DNA of 64,000 nt from Opeltia flavorubescens (Eukaryota; Ascomycota; Lecanoromycetes; Teloschistales; Teloschistaceae), in NCBI GenBank assembly GCA_000442125.1, contig KE546982.1:581889-645888 (forward strand). The letters run 5' to 3'. The position numbers were made by a program, and so were the translations under genes. This document shows, in pieces, positions 43,057 to 52,950 of the stretch. A model generated the notes under the pieces. It was not told where the DNA came from. It ran no database searches and was given only the letters and a program-made list of their open reading frames with translations. Each line of letters opens with the position of its first letter. Positions within the stretch are counted from its first letter, which is position 1.

Positions 43057-43742
43057 TCAGCGTATCCCATGAAGAACATACTGCCGATCATCTTCGGTGA
43101 TTTCAGTCCATTTCACCTCGTTCAGCTGCTCCCACAATGCTCGCTCAGGCCTTTCTGAAAACGCTCTTCCGTTTCTTGATCTTTAAATCGAAGCAACCAC
43201 GAATAAGCGGATCTATCGTCCGTATAATGATTGAAATTGAAGGATAAGTACTCGAAATTGTTTAGCTGCTCCCACAATGCTCGTATCAAGCCTTCCTGAA
43301 AACGCTCTTCCGTTTCTTGATCTTTACATCGGAGTAGCCAGGAATAAGCGGATCCATCGTCCGTGGAATGATTGAAAATAAAGGATAAGTATTCGAAATT
43401 GAACCCCGGGTTGATATCCGCAATAACTGGCTGTCCAAGCCGCTCTTTATCGCCACTAGTGATCTGGAGCCAGTATTGCCATTTTCCAATTTTGGACACT
43501 GTAGCAGTCGGATGGATCTTGAAGGAGGAAAGAACCAGAAGGCAAGTCGTGTTGTTCAGCCAATAAGGTGTGAAAATCCTGGCTAGTGCAGAAATGGGCC
43601 AACTCGATGCACTTTTCGGATGCAGCACCGCCCGCTCCTGACCCAAGATTTCACTCGCTGTGGGGACTGAGACCGATGGTGGGGCTTGTGTAGGGACAGC
43701 TTCGTTGTCCGAGGCCCTGGACTTGAATGATCTGGATGCCAT
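43057..43742 (-). pseudogene. vid27 (fragment): Vid27 PH-like domain relic with an internal tandem duplication
   Basis: The frame from 43742 contains segments highly typical of the fungal Vid27 protein (vacuole import and degradation family): ASEILGQERAVLH, VSKIGKWQYWLQI, LGQPVIADI, and the PH-like domain segment NFEYLSFIFNHSTDDGSAYS with KDQETEERFQEGL and ALWEQLN. Vid27 is normally about 800 residues with a C-terminal beta-propeller; here only the PH-like region is present, with an unrelated insertion before it. The segment from NFEYLSF to EQLN occurs twice; the second copy is shifted by one base, and in that frame the usual continuation (EVKWTEITEDDRQYVL) follows before a stop at 43057. A truncated, rearranged duplicate of a host gene that almost surely has an intact copy elsewhere. 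Confidence 0.75.
43124..43404 (-). repeat. Tandem duplication of about 141 bases inside the Vid27 relic
   Basis: Two copies start with AGCTGCTCCCACAATGCTCG on the plus strand at 43124 and 43264. They differ by scattered substitutions and by one base in length, so the event is not very recent. Confidence 0.7.
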
Positions 43743-44289
43743 GTCTTTCTTCGTCTGTTTTGCTATTGAGTCTTCAACAGCTCCGGGTCATGGAGGGGGA
43801 GAGTCAATAGCTCTAGTGGCTGGGCTATAAAAAGCACTTGCACTGGGTATTTGGTGGTAGCGATTGCTTTATACCAGCAACCAACAACTCCAGGCCGCTT
43901 GACGGCATTGCCAGATGTTTTGCTGTTGAGCCTGGCGCACCCAAATCGCCAAAGCCGACCCCTGATTTTAGTGCCATGACCCAGGGATTGGATGCTTTGG
44001 TCTGTGAAATTGAATTGTTGCAAATCTCGCTCGGTCGCAGATTCCTGAGGTTTTCTGAATTTTCTTTCGTTCCGACGAGGTCAGGCTTGCTAGGGTAATT
44101 ATTCGGGCGAGGAGGTCGTGAAAACAAAGGAATAGGATGTGGTGTCCTACTATTGATTGCTACCATCTGTAAAGAACGTCATGATTCGCGTTCATCATTT
44201 TCTCCTAGGTATATCACGATCCTCCGGTCAGAACCAAATAACGATGTCTTGCATGTGTTCACTGACTTCTTTATTGATAGGGATGTCAT
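43743..44289. other. No confident gene
   Basis: Overlapping frames on both strands (for example 44023-43763 minus, ALELLTLPLHDPELL-like) could be leftover pieces upstream of the Vid27 relic. None can be supported. Confidence 0.3.
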
Positions 44290-44611
44290 CGATTATTAGA
44301 GAACGCAGCCGCTTTAGCAGTGCAATGAAATCTGCTGGAGCTTGGAAGCATATCCATTTCAATCCTATCGCCTCGATGAGTTGTGGCAGTCGCTGAATTC
44401 ACCGGAAGTATTCACCTATCTGCAAGATAGCTTGGAACACTGGCAAGTGCTGAGGTTCTGCTGGACTGTGGATTTTTGGTCCCGACTTTGCCTGCCTGGA
44501 TGGAGTGATCATCAGCGTACCAGCGATACTAACACGCTCGTCACATACTACGCATGGAATCAGCCCAGAGGAACCAAAGATACCTCGAGAACCACAACCT
44601 CCGGCCAATGA
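44290..44611 (+). pseudogene. Fragment of an unidentified gene
   Basis: The frame reads a compact, Trp-rich piece (YRLDELWQSLNSPEVFTYLQ, then LRFCWTVDFWSRLCLPGW) with upstream stops at about 44298 and 44316. It lacks a start and splice sites, so it looks like an exon remnant. No family is recognised. Confidence 0.35.
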
Positions 44612-45125
44612 TCCCTGACACACCTTTTGAAGAAATTTTACCGAAGGAGTAGGTTGGCTACTACGTCCACGACTGTCCTCCTACTCATCCTTATCGAGAA
44701 ATGCCGGCAATGTCGCATGTGCCTATGTATAATAGCCTGAGTCACTTCGGGCCCTCACGGCCTGGGATCGTAACGGTCCTCCTTCTCCTTCGCCTTCACC
44801 GTCGATGCCCTAATTGAAGAGGTCCGGGGCGGAGTAGATAATGTTCCAGGAGGCCAGCGTATTGCGATGGTTTGTAAATGCAAAGGATCAGGTAATCCCA
44901 CGTGCCCAACCCAACAGTCTACAGTCAGACGGTATCATCCAGAAATAACACAGTGGTCGAAAGATATCCTCTTCCTCGGCAGACTGTGTTCTTCCCACAC
45001 CATATTATATCCTTTTCCACTCGACAGACAGATCCTCTGCGCATTGCTGCTCTCTTAGGNCGGTGATCTTCGGGACTGGGGAAGGAATAGTTGGGAGGCG
45101 GGATGGAGTCAGCCGCGAAGTGCTT
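44612..45125. other. Intergenic stretch with one ambiguous base
   Basis: Nothing recognised. A single N at 45060 marks uncertain sequence. Confidence 0.4.
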
Positions 45126-45726
45126 TCAAGGCGTTGTGGCTGAGGGCTGTTGAAAATCGCTGATCGTAGTTCGCCTCTGCGTTTGAATCGGTGACACTGT
45201 GACTGCTGCTCGGTTTCCTACGGCTGTCGTGCCTATTTTGTCCCATCTTGAAACATTCTTTGTTTTCTGAATATCTGCGGGCCTATCTTCATGGGTATTT
45301 GCGGTCTTCTTGTAAAAAGGTACCAGACTACCCAGCATATCCATCTCTTCCATGAGGTTTCCGACGGGATCGAGGGACAAGCTGGGCAGTCCGGGACAGA
45401 CGACGGAGGAGATGTAGCTGCGAGAGCGCATGTAGGTACGGTCTGGTAACGGAAGGGATCGAGGGACGGTGTAAGTCAAGGTGTAAGATTTCGAAGGTGG
45501 GAGTGAATTGGCGTAAGCAAGCATTGAATCAACTCTGGGAGTACATGAGCTTGAACAGTATATTAGTAGTGGCAAGTATGCGCAACGGCATGAGAGAGGC
45601 AACAGACCTCGTTATCGACTCGTCGTCGCATTCTCTTGATGGGGCAGTTCGGTCCGATGTGTAGCCGAAGTTTCTGGTGACTGGTGGTTTTGGAGCTTGG
45701 TTAAGTTTGTATGGGTAGAGTAGCAT
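45126..45726 (-). CDS. Unknown 180-residue protein
   Basis: Exons 45726-45608 and 45549-45126 give 180 residues. The 58-base intron has a less usual GTCTGT donor but a textbook ACTAAT branch site and CAAG acceptor, and the join restores phase (DESIT-S-SCTPRVDSMLAY). The N-terminus is Tyr/Pro-rich, the middle is Ser/Tyr/Pro-rich (LPPSKSYTLTYTVPRSLPLP), then an acidic helix (PVGNLMEEMDMLGSLVPFYK) and a polar tail. No named domain or membrane segment. The ATG at 45726 is the only one downstream of an in-frame stop. Whether it is expressed is unknown; the consistent frame on both sides of the intron is the main support. Confidence 0.5.
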
Positions 45727-46195
45727 AATATAGGAGGGTTTGGGCAGAGGGACGGAAGGAGTCAAGACGAGCAAAATGGTAGAGCTTTACTGATCAACAA
45801 TGACATCATTATTGGCAGAAAATGCAGGCGGTCAGCGTCCTTTACCGGCTTCAACCACCAAAACAGCTGCGTTTTTTTGCAGCTAGATAATCCAGCCGGT
45901 ATTATACACAAAGATTTGCATAGTAGCTCATTTTCAAGCGCCTAGCGAGTGCATTCTAATCGAGCAAAGTTTTTCGGGATCGGGCGAAAATTGTTGGCGC
46001 TACAGCGCGTGAAAGATTTGGCCGTATCAGGTTGGCAGTGAAGTGGTAGCCAGCCCTACCAATCAGCCTGACCAGCTGCCAGCAGAAATCTCCCAAGAAT
46101 GGTGACCTGCTAGTCATGCCAGTGCTCATAGAAAGCATTTTGGAAGATGTTTTCAAAAGCCACCCCCATAGATAGCTAGCTAACCGCGTATCTAT

Positions 46196-46345
46196 TAGGT
46201 GGTTGTCCAGTGTATTTAGAATTTAACGCCGGAAATAACGGTCCAAATAATCTAGAATGAGATTTTTGACCGCGCTAGAGAGTTTGAACCGCGCTAGTCC
46301 AGAATGAGATCTTGGCCCGCTAATCCAGAATTTGACACATCAAAA
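46196..46345. repeat. Dispersed short repeat, related to one at 61.3 kb
   Basis: Contains several copies of CCAGAATGAGAT and CGCGCTAGTCCAGAATGAGA-type words, some inverted, as in the region 61258-61392. The copy here is less A+T-changed. Such clustered sub-repeats are often found near the ends of DNA transposons, but the family is not recognised. Confidence 0.5.
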
Positions 46346-47517
46346 GATTCAAATCTTTGCAGCTATGTGCACGCATGGATACTAAGGTGAAATCCTAGAT
46401 TAGTAGCTTAATTTCAAATTGCTCGATGAGCAATTTCTACAAACAATTTTGCAAGAGATTCGGACGAAGAGTAGTAACGTGATCGCCCTAGGAAAGTCTT
46501 TGCTCTCAAAAATTGCGCCCGTGGAAGCTGGTTCTCGGCGCCAAGCCAGCTGCCAGCCCTATCAGCTCCACGACAAACAGACTACCATGCTTACAAGCGC
46601 ATTCTTAGTCCAAAGATCGCAATCCGTGCCTTTTCCTCACCCTTACTCCCTCCCCGCAACTCTCATCCCTCATACATCTCTCCCTCGCCCATTCCCTCCT
46701 TGACATTCATCTCCACAACAGTCTACATATCCACCCCCGGGCGGCACCTCCTCCCTCTCCTCTCACACCCTCAATCACGACTTCTCTGGCGCCGTCTCCG
46801 TCCTGCGTTGACTAGCGAAGGGGACATACTGCCTCTGCTACCTCTATTGCACCGGTGACTCCAACTGGATCAAAGTGCTTGCGTGCCCACATACAGACGT
46901 CAGGTAAAGGGGCGATAGCGGTTGGCGATGCGTGCATCGAAACAATCACAATGAGGAATCCTGTCATATCAAAGACGAGTGGAGGATGTGGCGACGAAGA
47001 GTAATCGGTGGGTTGTTGAAGTGGGGGACAGAAAGGCTACCTTGGGAATGATAAAGACCTTCATACCGTCACGCCCTTCCTCATCAAACATCCATCCCAG
47101 AAAAGGGTACGTGCCATGCGACAACCCAGGTCTCGTGCACGCTAGCTTATTGCCAATAGATAAGCGGCTAGAAATCAATTTCTTTGTCAGCTGGACCCTT
47201 CTTTTGCCAAATCTATTATATAAAGAGTAGATAAAGTAAAAACAAACGAAAGGCCGTCGAACGTAAACAGTTGGATGCGATTCTGCGGGGTAACGTCACG
47301 ACAATCTCTGTTTACGCGCGCTTCCTCGCTTACAGGTTATATATAGTAGCTGGATCTTATCGTATCGATAACTGTCAGCTAGACTTGTAAACAATTTGTC
47401 TATCTTTTGAACATGTTTATATCCAACGCCTGCTGGCTTTTCGCATAGATCACTTGCCCTGGCAATACAACGTCACGTCATCAGCGCTTTCTTAATTAGC
47501 TTTCCCTTGTAGTAACC
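46346..47517. other. Region upstream of the nuclease-kinase gene; no confident gene
   Basis: A plus-strand frame (46419-46703) has a helical start (LDEQFLQTILQEIRTKSSNV) that may be a remnant of a mobile element next to the dispersed repeat. The last 300 bases should hold the promoter of the gene at 47518; a TATATA-like word lies near 47339, but its use is unproven. Confidence 0.3.
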
Positions 47518-50289
47518 ATGGGTGACGCCATCAAAGAATTGCAGGAGAAAATTGCCCAGCTAGAATTGGAGAAGAAAAAAGTTAGGCAACAGCTTGCAGA
47601 GAAAGATGACCAGCTTGCAGAACAAGCCGCCCAGCTTGCAGACAAAGACGCTCGGCTTGCGAAAACCACCTTTCTCGAACTAATACAGAAATCTCATGAG
47701 GCTTTCGTCGATACACTACATGTCGAATCCGATCCGACAAAAGCCACAACGGGAAAGACTTCAAAGGTGACCGACAAATTCCATCCGGTGAAATTGAAGC
47801 GTTGGCTTGAATTTCTTGAACTCCGTACCAAAACATTTGACCGCATGCGATCCTTCTTTGAGAGTGAAAAGGAAGAGCGTCAACGGTTCGGTTTCTCGCC
47901 GGATCAACTTGAAGGAAATGCTGCGGCAGCGCCATCAAATATATCATGCGAGCAAGATCTCCGTAACTACCTCTCACACTATCCCGAGCNGTCCATCAAG
48001 CGGATATTTGCTCGTTTAATCGAGATTCCTGGAGCCCGTCAGGAATTCGGTCTTGGCGATAAAATGACCTTTGAGAATCATACCCACTTCGACTTCGGGT
48101 CCAATACCCTTGATATCCTGCCAGAAGATGTTCATCTCGAGGCGGCCGAGCACCAAGTCAAGGACACAGACCAGTTGTGCGTCAAGCACCTAAATTCAGG
48201 CAAACCATCCGCTGTCGCAATCTTCGAGATGAAGGCTCCCCACAAAGTCACTCCGGAGCTCCTGACTGCCGGTTTGTATCCCGTGGACGATCTCCGCCCC
48301 TCCATAAGCAAGTGGGTAGAGGAAATAGGTAAAACGAAGCAGAAGAAAGGCACATCGAAGCAAAAAGAAGATAAGCTTAAGAATGATGAAGAGAAATTCC
48401 AACGTGCGGCGGATAAATTCGTAGCGATGATACTCACGCAGACCTACCACTATATGGTTAGAGCTGGCCTTGGATATGGCTGCATTATCACCGGACGCGC
48501 ATGGGTCTTTCTCCATATCAAGGAAATGGAACCCGACACACTCTATTTCTACCATGCAGATCCTAAAGCTGAAGTTGCTGACGACCACGACATCGGGTCT
48601 GAGTTTCCCTATGAGTGTACGGCGGTCGCACAACTCTCATGCATATGTTTGATGGCGCACGCTCTACCACAGTATCCTCAAGACTGGTGCGCAAAGATCC
48701 ATGCTGAGGCTCCGCGATGGGGATGGAAATGGGAGAACCCACCACCGGAGGTCGACGTTGCAATTGAGGCTATAGATTGCCCGAGACCTGACGCTGCTAA
48801 AACACCTCGTCATCAGATCACGGATTTGTATCGTAGTGTTGGTCCTGCACCTCAACCTAAGCCAATTGTATGGAGTCCAGGGTGCAAACCAGAGGAGAAG
48901 GGTACAACATCCAACAGCGATGAAAGCTCCACCGGCAGTTTTAACGATCAAGATTCGCCGACGACTCAACGTCGAGCGGCCATGAGAGACCGAGCCCGTC
49001 ATTCGAACACAGAGCACCAGAACGACAAGCAAGCGCCTCCCAAGTCGAGCGGGACAACAACAAAGTATGATTTTTGCTCTCAAAGCTGCTTAAGAGGGTT
49101 GCTCGACGGCACAGCTTTGGATCCAAGGTGCCCTAATTTCATTCATCACCCCATTTCCAATTCTGGCTACAAGCATGATTTTACAGCTCCTCAATTGACG
49201 CAGCTTCTTCGATCGCAGTTTGCCATGAGCTTGAACCATTACTGCGTCGATCTTGGCCTACACGGACGGACTGGGATGCTATTCAAGGTAACTCTGGCCT
49301 CTCATGGATATACCTTTGTCGCCAAGGGTTCCGTTCGCGGTTTCGTTGCCTCGTCGGAGAAAGAAGAGCAAGTGTACGCTCTGCTGAAAGAGAGGCAGGG
49401 TAAAAGTATTCCCGTGCATCTCGGGAGTTTTGATCTGGTCAGACCCTGGATTGAACCCTTTTTCGATATCGTCCATATGCTGCTTCTCTCCTGGTCAGGC
49501 GAGGACGTCCATCTTAATATCGCGTGTCAAAAAGCAGGGCAATCGCTGATCCGGAAGCATAAACGGCGATTTGAACGCGAATCCATGGCGATGGGCATTT
49601 GGCACACAGACGTCGAAAATCGAAACATATTATGGGACGCTCGGACCAACTCCATTACCTTTATTGATTTCGACCAGACGTTCATGTTCGATCCTTGCCA
49701 TCCTCCAGCCGACGTGATCGACAGCTGGCTCTATTGCGATGTGTTTGGCTCGCACGATGCAGATGCAGCCACGATATATTTAGCAAAGCAAGAGCGCGCA
49801 AAAATCGCCAACCGTCTGCGTGACCCGACTCCGGGCTTACAGCGCTCGGGCTCTGATGAGTACTCGGGCACGATCATCGAGCCGACATTAGTTCCAGCAT
49901 GGTTGTTTGCCGATGACAAAGCGGCGCTGAAAGGATTGGGATATGAATCCGCGGTCAGCGTGGACGATTCTACCTCGCAAGTGAGCATTATCGCGTCGTC
50001 ATCGTCACCACCAAAGCTTCGAATCCCTGGTCCGGGTCAGATCAAGTCAAAGCAGGCCTACCAGCTTTCAAGGGAAGTAGCCACACGTGAGTGGCAGATC
50101 TACACAGATAACGGCTCTGATGAGCTCCCTTCGATTCGATTTTGGCCGGGTAACAGTAACCCGGTACCGTATTCCAAACAGGCTTCTTGTAATCTTGACA
50201 AAGCAGACACGTCGACTCACAACAGTGAGGATAAAGAGAATAAGCGGTTAGCAGATACGGCATCCGACTTGATGTTTCAATCGGCCTAA
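47518..50289 (+). CDS. Coiled coil - restriction-endonuclease-like - kinase-like fusion protein
   Basis: One 923-residue exon with a good start context (CCATGG). Residues about 7-48 form a regular coiled coil (QLAEKDDQLAEQAAQLADKD). A domain at about 60-430 has a nuclease-like pattern, with Asp near 216-218 and a strand ending in Glu-Met-Lys at 237-239 (AVAIFEMKAPHKV). After a low-complexity linker (about 455-530) comes a kinase-like domain: a Lys in FVAKG near 602, a catalytic-loop motif HTDVENRN starting at about 696, and DFD at 717-719 (IDFDQ). It then ends in a Ser-rich tail. Fusions of REase-like and protein-kinase domains are described among fungal Crinkler-type conflict proteins; this looks like one, but the classification is mine. 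One ambiguous base (47990) gives one unknown residue. Not broken as read. Confidence 0.65.
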   Translation: MGDAIKELQEKIAQLELEKKKVRQQLAEKDDQLAEQAAQLADKDARLAKTTFLELIQKSHEAFVDTLHVESDPTKATTGKTSKVTDKFHPVKLKRWLEFLELRTKTFDRMRSFFESEKEERQRFGFSPDQLEGNAAAAPSNISCEQDLRNYLSHYPEXSIKRIFARLIEIPGARQEFGLGDKMTFENHTHFDFGSNTLDILPEDVHLEAAEHQVKDTDQLCVKHLNSGKPSAVAIFEMKAPHKVTPELLTAGLYPVDDLRPSISKWVEEIGKTKQKKGTSKQKEDKLKNDEEKFQRAADKFVAMILTQTYHYMVRAGLGYGCIITGRAWVFLHIKEMEPDTLYFYHADPKAEVADDHDIGSEFPYECTAVAQLSCICLMAHALPQYPQDWCAKIHAEAPRWGWKWENPPPEVDVAIEAIDCPRPDAAKTPRHQITDLYRSVGPAPQPKPIVWSPGCKPEEKGTTSNSDESSTGSFNDQDSPTTQRRAAMRDRARHSNTEHQNDKQAPPKSSGTTTKYDFCSQSCLRGLLDGTALDPRCPNFIHHPISNSGYKHDFTAPQLTQLLRSQFAMSLNHYCVDLGLHGRTGMLFKVTLASHGYTFVAKGSVRGFVASSEKEEQVYALLKERQGKSIPVHLGSFDLVRPWIEPFFDIVHMLLLSWSGEDVHLNIACQKAGQSLIRKHKRRFERESMAMGIWHTDVENRNILWDARTNSITFIDFDQTFMFDPCHPPADVIDSWLYCDVFGSHDADAATIYLAKQERAKIANRLRDPTPGLQRSGSDEYSGTIIEPTLVPAWLFADDKAALKGLGYESAVSVDDSTSQVSIIASSSSPPKLRIPGPGQIKSKQAYQLSREVATREWQIYTDNGSDELPSIRFWPGNSNPVPYSKQASCNLDKADTSTHNSEDKENKRLADTASDLMFQSA

Positions 50290-50647
50290 AGAGGATTGCA
50301 AAGGCGACTTGACGCGGCCTTCTTTTCCAATGAAATGCTTGGAATTGTTGGTATAAGCTTGATACTCATTGACTCTTGTGACTTTATCAATACATTGGCG
50401 ACGACAGACGGCACCACAGACTGTAGGGATGGGCCTCCTGGCGGCGAAAAGGGGAGAGGAAAGGAATCCAGTGAGATCAAATGCTGCCTGTAATTATTAC
50501 AGTATTAGTTGAGTAGCAATTCCAAGGTCATCCGAGCCTCTTTTACTAGTCTTCCCAAGGTAATGCTCGTTGGGAAATTGGTAGATTTCAGCGAATAACC
50601 TCTTGACAGCTACCAAGATTGAGGACGTCTCGACGGATGTAGTACTT
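50290..50647. other. Intergenic stretch between convergent genes
   Basis: Nothing recognised. It holds the ends of the plus-strand fusion gene and of the minus-strand gene remnant. Confidence 0.4.
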
Positions 50648-52666
50648 TCAGCTGTTGTTTCCGTAGCCCGATCCAGGTTGACTCGTTAATTCCATTCTAG
50701 GCATCGTAGTCTCTAAGGCAACAAAACACTCCTTAAATCTGCTCTCACACCTAACAGTAGCCTCAAATATCTCCTGCTCGGAAGCATTTACATTACATGA
50801 AAGTCCCGATCGTATCTCCTGAAACTTACATGTTGACAATCGGTGCCAGACTTTGCCATCCAATTGGAATACTAATTCATGAAACAACGGTAGGTAGATG
50901 CATACAAATGGAAGAACTCTAGAGCTTGTGGTGCGCCATCGGTACCCTGTCATCGTCGTCTCCCGGTCCCGTCATCAGCTCGTCATCGAACTCGCCATCG
51001 TGCGTGTCAGATGCGCTGTCCGACAGCATCGTCTCGCTATTCCACAGCATCGTCTCGTCCTCGTTATCTGTAGACATTTCTTCATCGTTACGTAATGGAT
51101 GTTCGCCGTCCTTTTCTCCAGCCATTACCCCTCCATACTCAGCATAGATTCGTCCCCCTCTGAAGCGATGTCCGACATAGCATCGTCCTCGTCCCCGGTC
51201 AACAAACGTTCCACATCCTCGCCTTCTGGCACACGCAAGATATCCGAGTGCTCGACACACCGTCGCTGTCGGCCTCCTCCCAGTGTTCAAGCGTGAACAA
51301 CTTGCTGGACTCTTCTATGTGCTGAATCTCAATCCAATGGCGCTCTTCGTCGGCTTTTATCAAGCCCGACGCTCATCTTTTAGTTCAACTGCGCGGCAGA
51401 GCCAGCTGCACAGATCCAGCTTCGTTGAGTTGTCTACAGCAGGCCCGGTGTCGCCATCATGCTCTCTCGACAAGAGCTTGAGAAGGATTGACCCAGCCGA
51501 CAGCTCCAGGGGGAGGAACAAGCATCGCAGGTGGTGAGTGCAGGTTGATGACTTGAAAATTCCGCCGCCGGGTAAACCCGGTACCCATAAGGATCCTCAA
51601 TCATAACTTTCTTGATGCAGGGATTCTTGACCTTTCTCAGAGCTATATACATACTTCTGCAGGGACCCCTTTCCTGGTGCGGCTTGTGGGGAAAGGGAAA
51701 TTCGTCGTAGCGCGGACTTGTCTCCCTGCACATTGGCACGTCAACCCTGTGCGTCCAGGTGCGGCGGTCCTGGACCGGCTTTCGCACTTTATGTCCTGTG
51801 ATGTCATGCCAGACGGACGTCTTGGTGAGGTCGCACAGCGGGTGGAGTGCGGTTCGTAGCTGCTGTCCGGTGGGAATCTACTCCGGCCCAGAGACGGCGA
51901 AGACCCAGCGCTTCCGAAGATCACCTCGAGCATGCGCTTGCGGGTATAGGAGCAGAAGCTGACTAGAGGCCAAAGACCACCCGTCATGCTATCCCCACGA
52001 GCCTTGGCAGCCTTTATTCGGAAATGAGAAAAGGCGCCAGGGTGAGCCTGTAGGCAATGTCGTCGCGGCAGCTCTCTGTCTGAACGATGAAAGTGGCGCG
52101 GATTACTGTCGTCGTCCTCCAGAGGCACCGGTACATCATGGTATAGATTTCTGCGCGTGCGTGTCAGCCTCTCAGTCTATATCGTATCTTCGTCATCAAG
52201 GGGGGTCTGCCTTACTGACAGGAAGATCGAGAAGCCTAGCTGTCGTCTCTCGTCAAATGACACCTTTACAGGGAAAACTGGCTGAAGCAGCAGCTTCTGT
52301 GATTGCGAGTTTTTCGCGACCGGACGAGCTTTGAGATGAGGAGTACGAAACGAGCGTTTAGAACCGAGTAGGAGACGGTATAGTTGGAGGCGAGCCCAGC
52401 TGATGGCTTGGCACAAACGCAGGCAAGTCTAATTTTTGTACAGACTCTGGCGGAGACTCTACAAAACTCGAGGCTTGCATGCACCGCCTCTTGGAAGCTC
52501 GTTCTGAGTCTGGAGGCGTCAGGGGCTGCTTCTTGGCAGCCTCGATCTCGTTGCCCGTAAGCGCTCTGGGCTTGGTGACACGGAAGTTGAGCGTGGTTTG
52601 CGTTCGCTTTCGCGTCCCGAAGGACAGTGGTGTGCTGGGCGACAGTGTCAAAATTGGATGGGCCAT
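50648..52666 (-). pseudogene. Multi-exon gene with several frame breaks, family unknown
   Basis: The start at 52666 gives a clear N-terminus (MAHPILTLSPSTPLSFGTRK; Pro-, Ser- and Lys-rich, with CDK-like sites). Coding-like pieces follow almost without pause: KVSFDERRQLGFSIFL (about 52230), an intron with a GGCTGAC branch site ending near 52145, VPLEDDDSNPRHFHRSDREL, then a second intron (about 51938-51892) that restores phase into IPTGQQLRTALHPLCDLTKT. Later pieces (LEHWEEADSDGVSS; GEDVERLLTGDEDDAMSD) form an acidic tail and need changes of frame. The last exons, separated by a GTAAGT intron, end at 50648 (EIFEATVRCESRFKECF). Two introns are consistent, so the gene was real, but at least three breaks remain. 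No known domain seen. Confidence 0.5.
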
Positions 52667-52832
52667 GGTAATAGATATGCTCCTTTGCAGCGAGCTAGCG
52701 ACTTCGAATAAAAACCATTATAGACGATCTGTAAGAAAGCGTGCAGGAAAAGGAACAAATTATGTGCTCTATCTTAGCTCAAGATCAGACGAGTCAATGC
52801 CAGTGATTATACCCAGCCTTGGAAGTCCACGG

Positions 52833-52950
52833 AGAAATGTGCTAGGCGGGGTTCTTGAGGTAAGCAGCTGGATTTCATAGTATCTAAAGCTAAGTGCTCG
52901 TTCAACTAAATATGCCAGCTATACCACATTCTATAGCTCCTTCCTCCTCA
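52833..52950 (-). repeat. LTR (downstream copy in element orientation)
   Basis: 118 bases; matches the copy at 61109-61226 at 104 positions. It keeps a much higher G+C content than the other copy. The element starts about 170 bases upstream of the start codon of the gene remnant at 52666. Confidence 0.75.
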
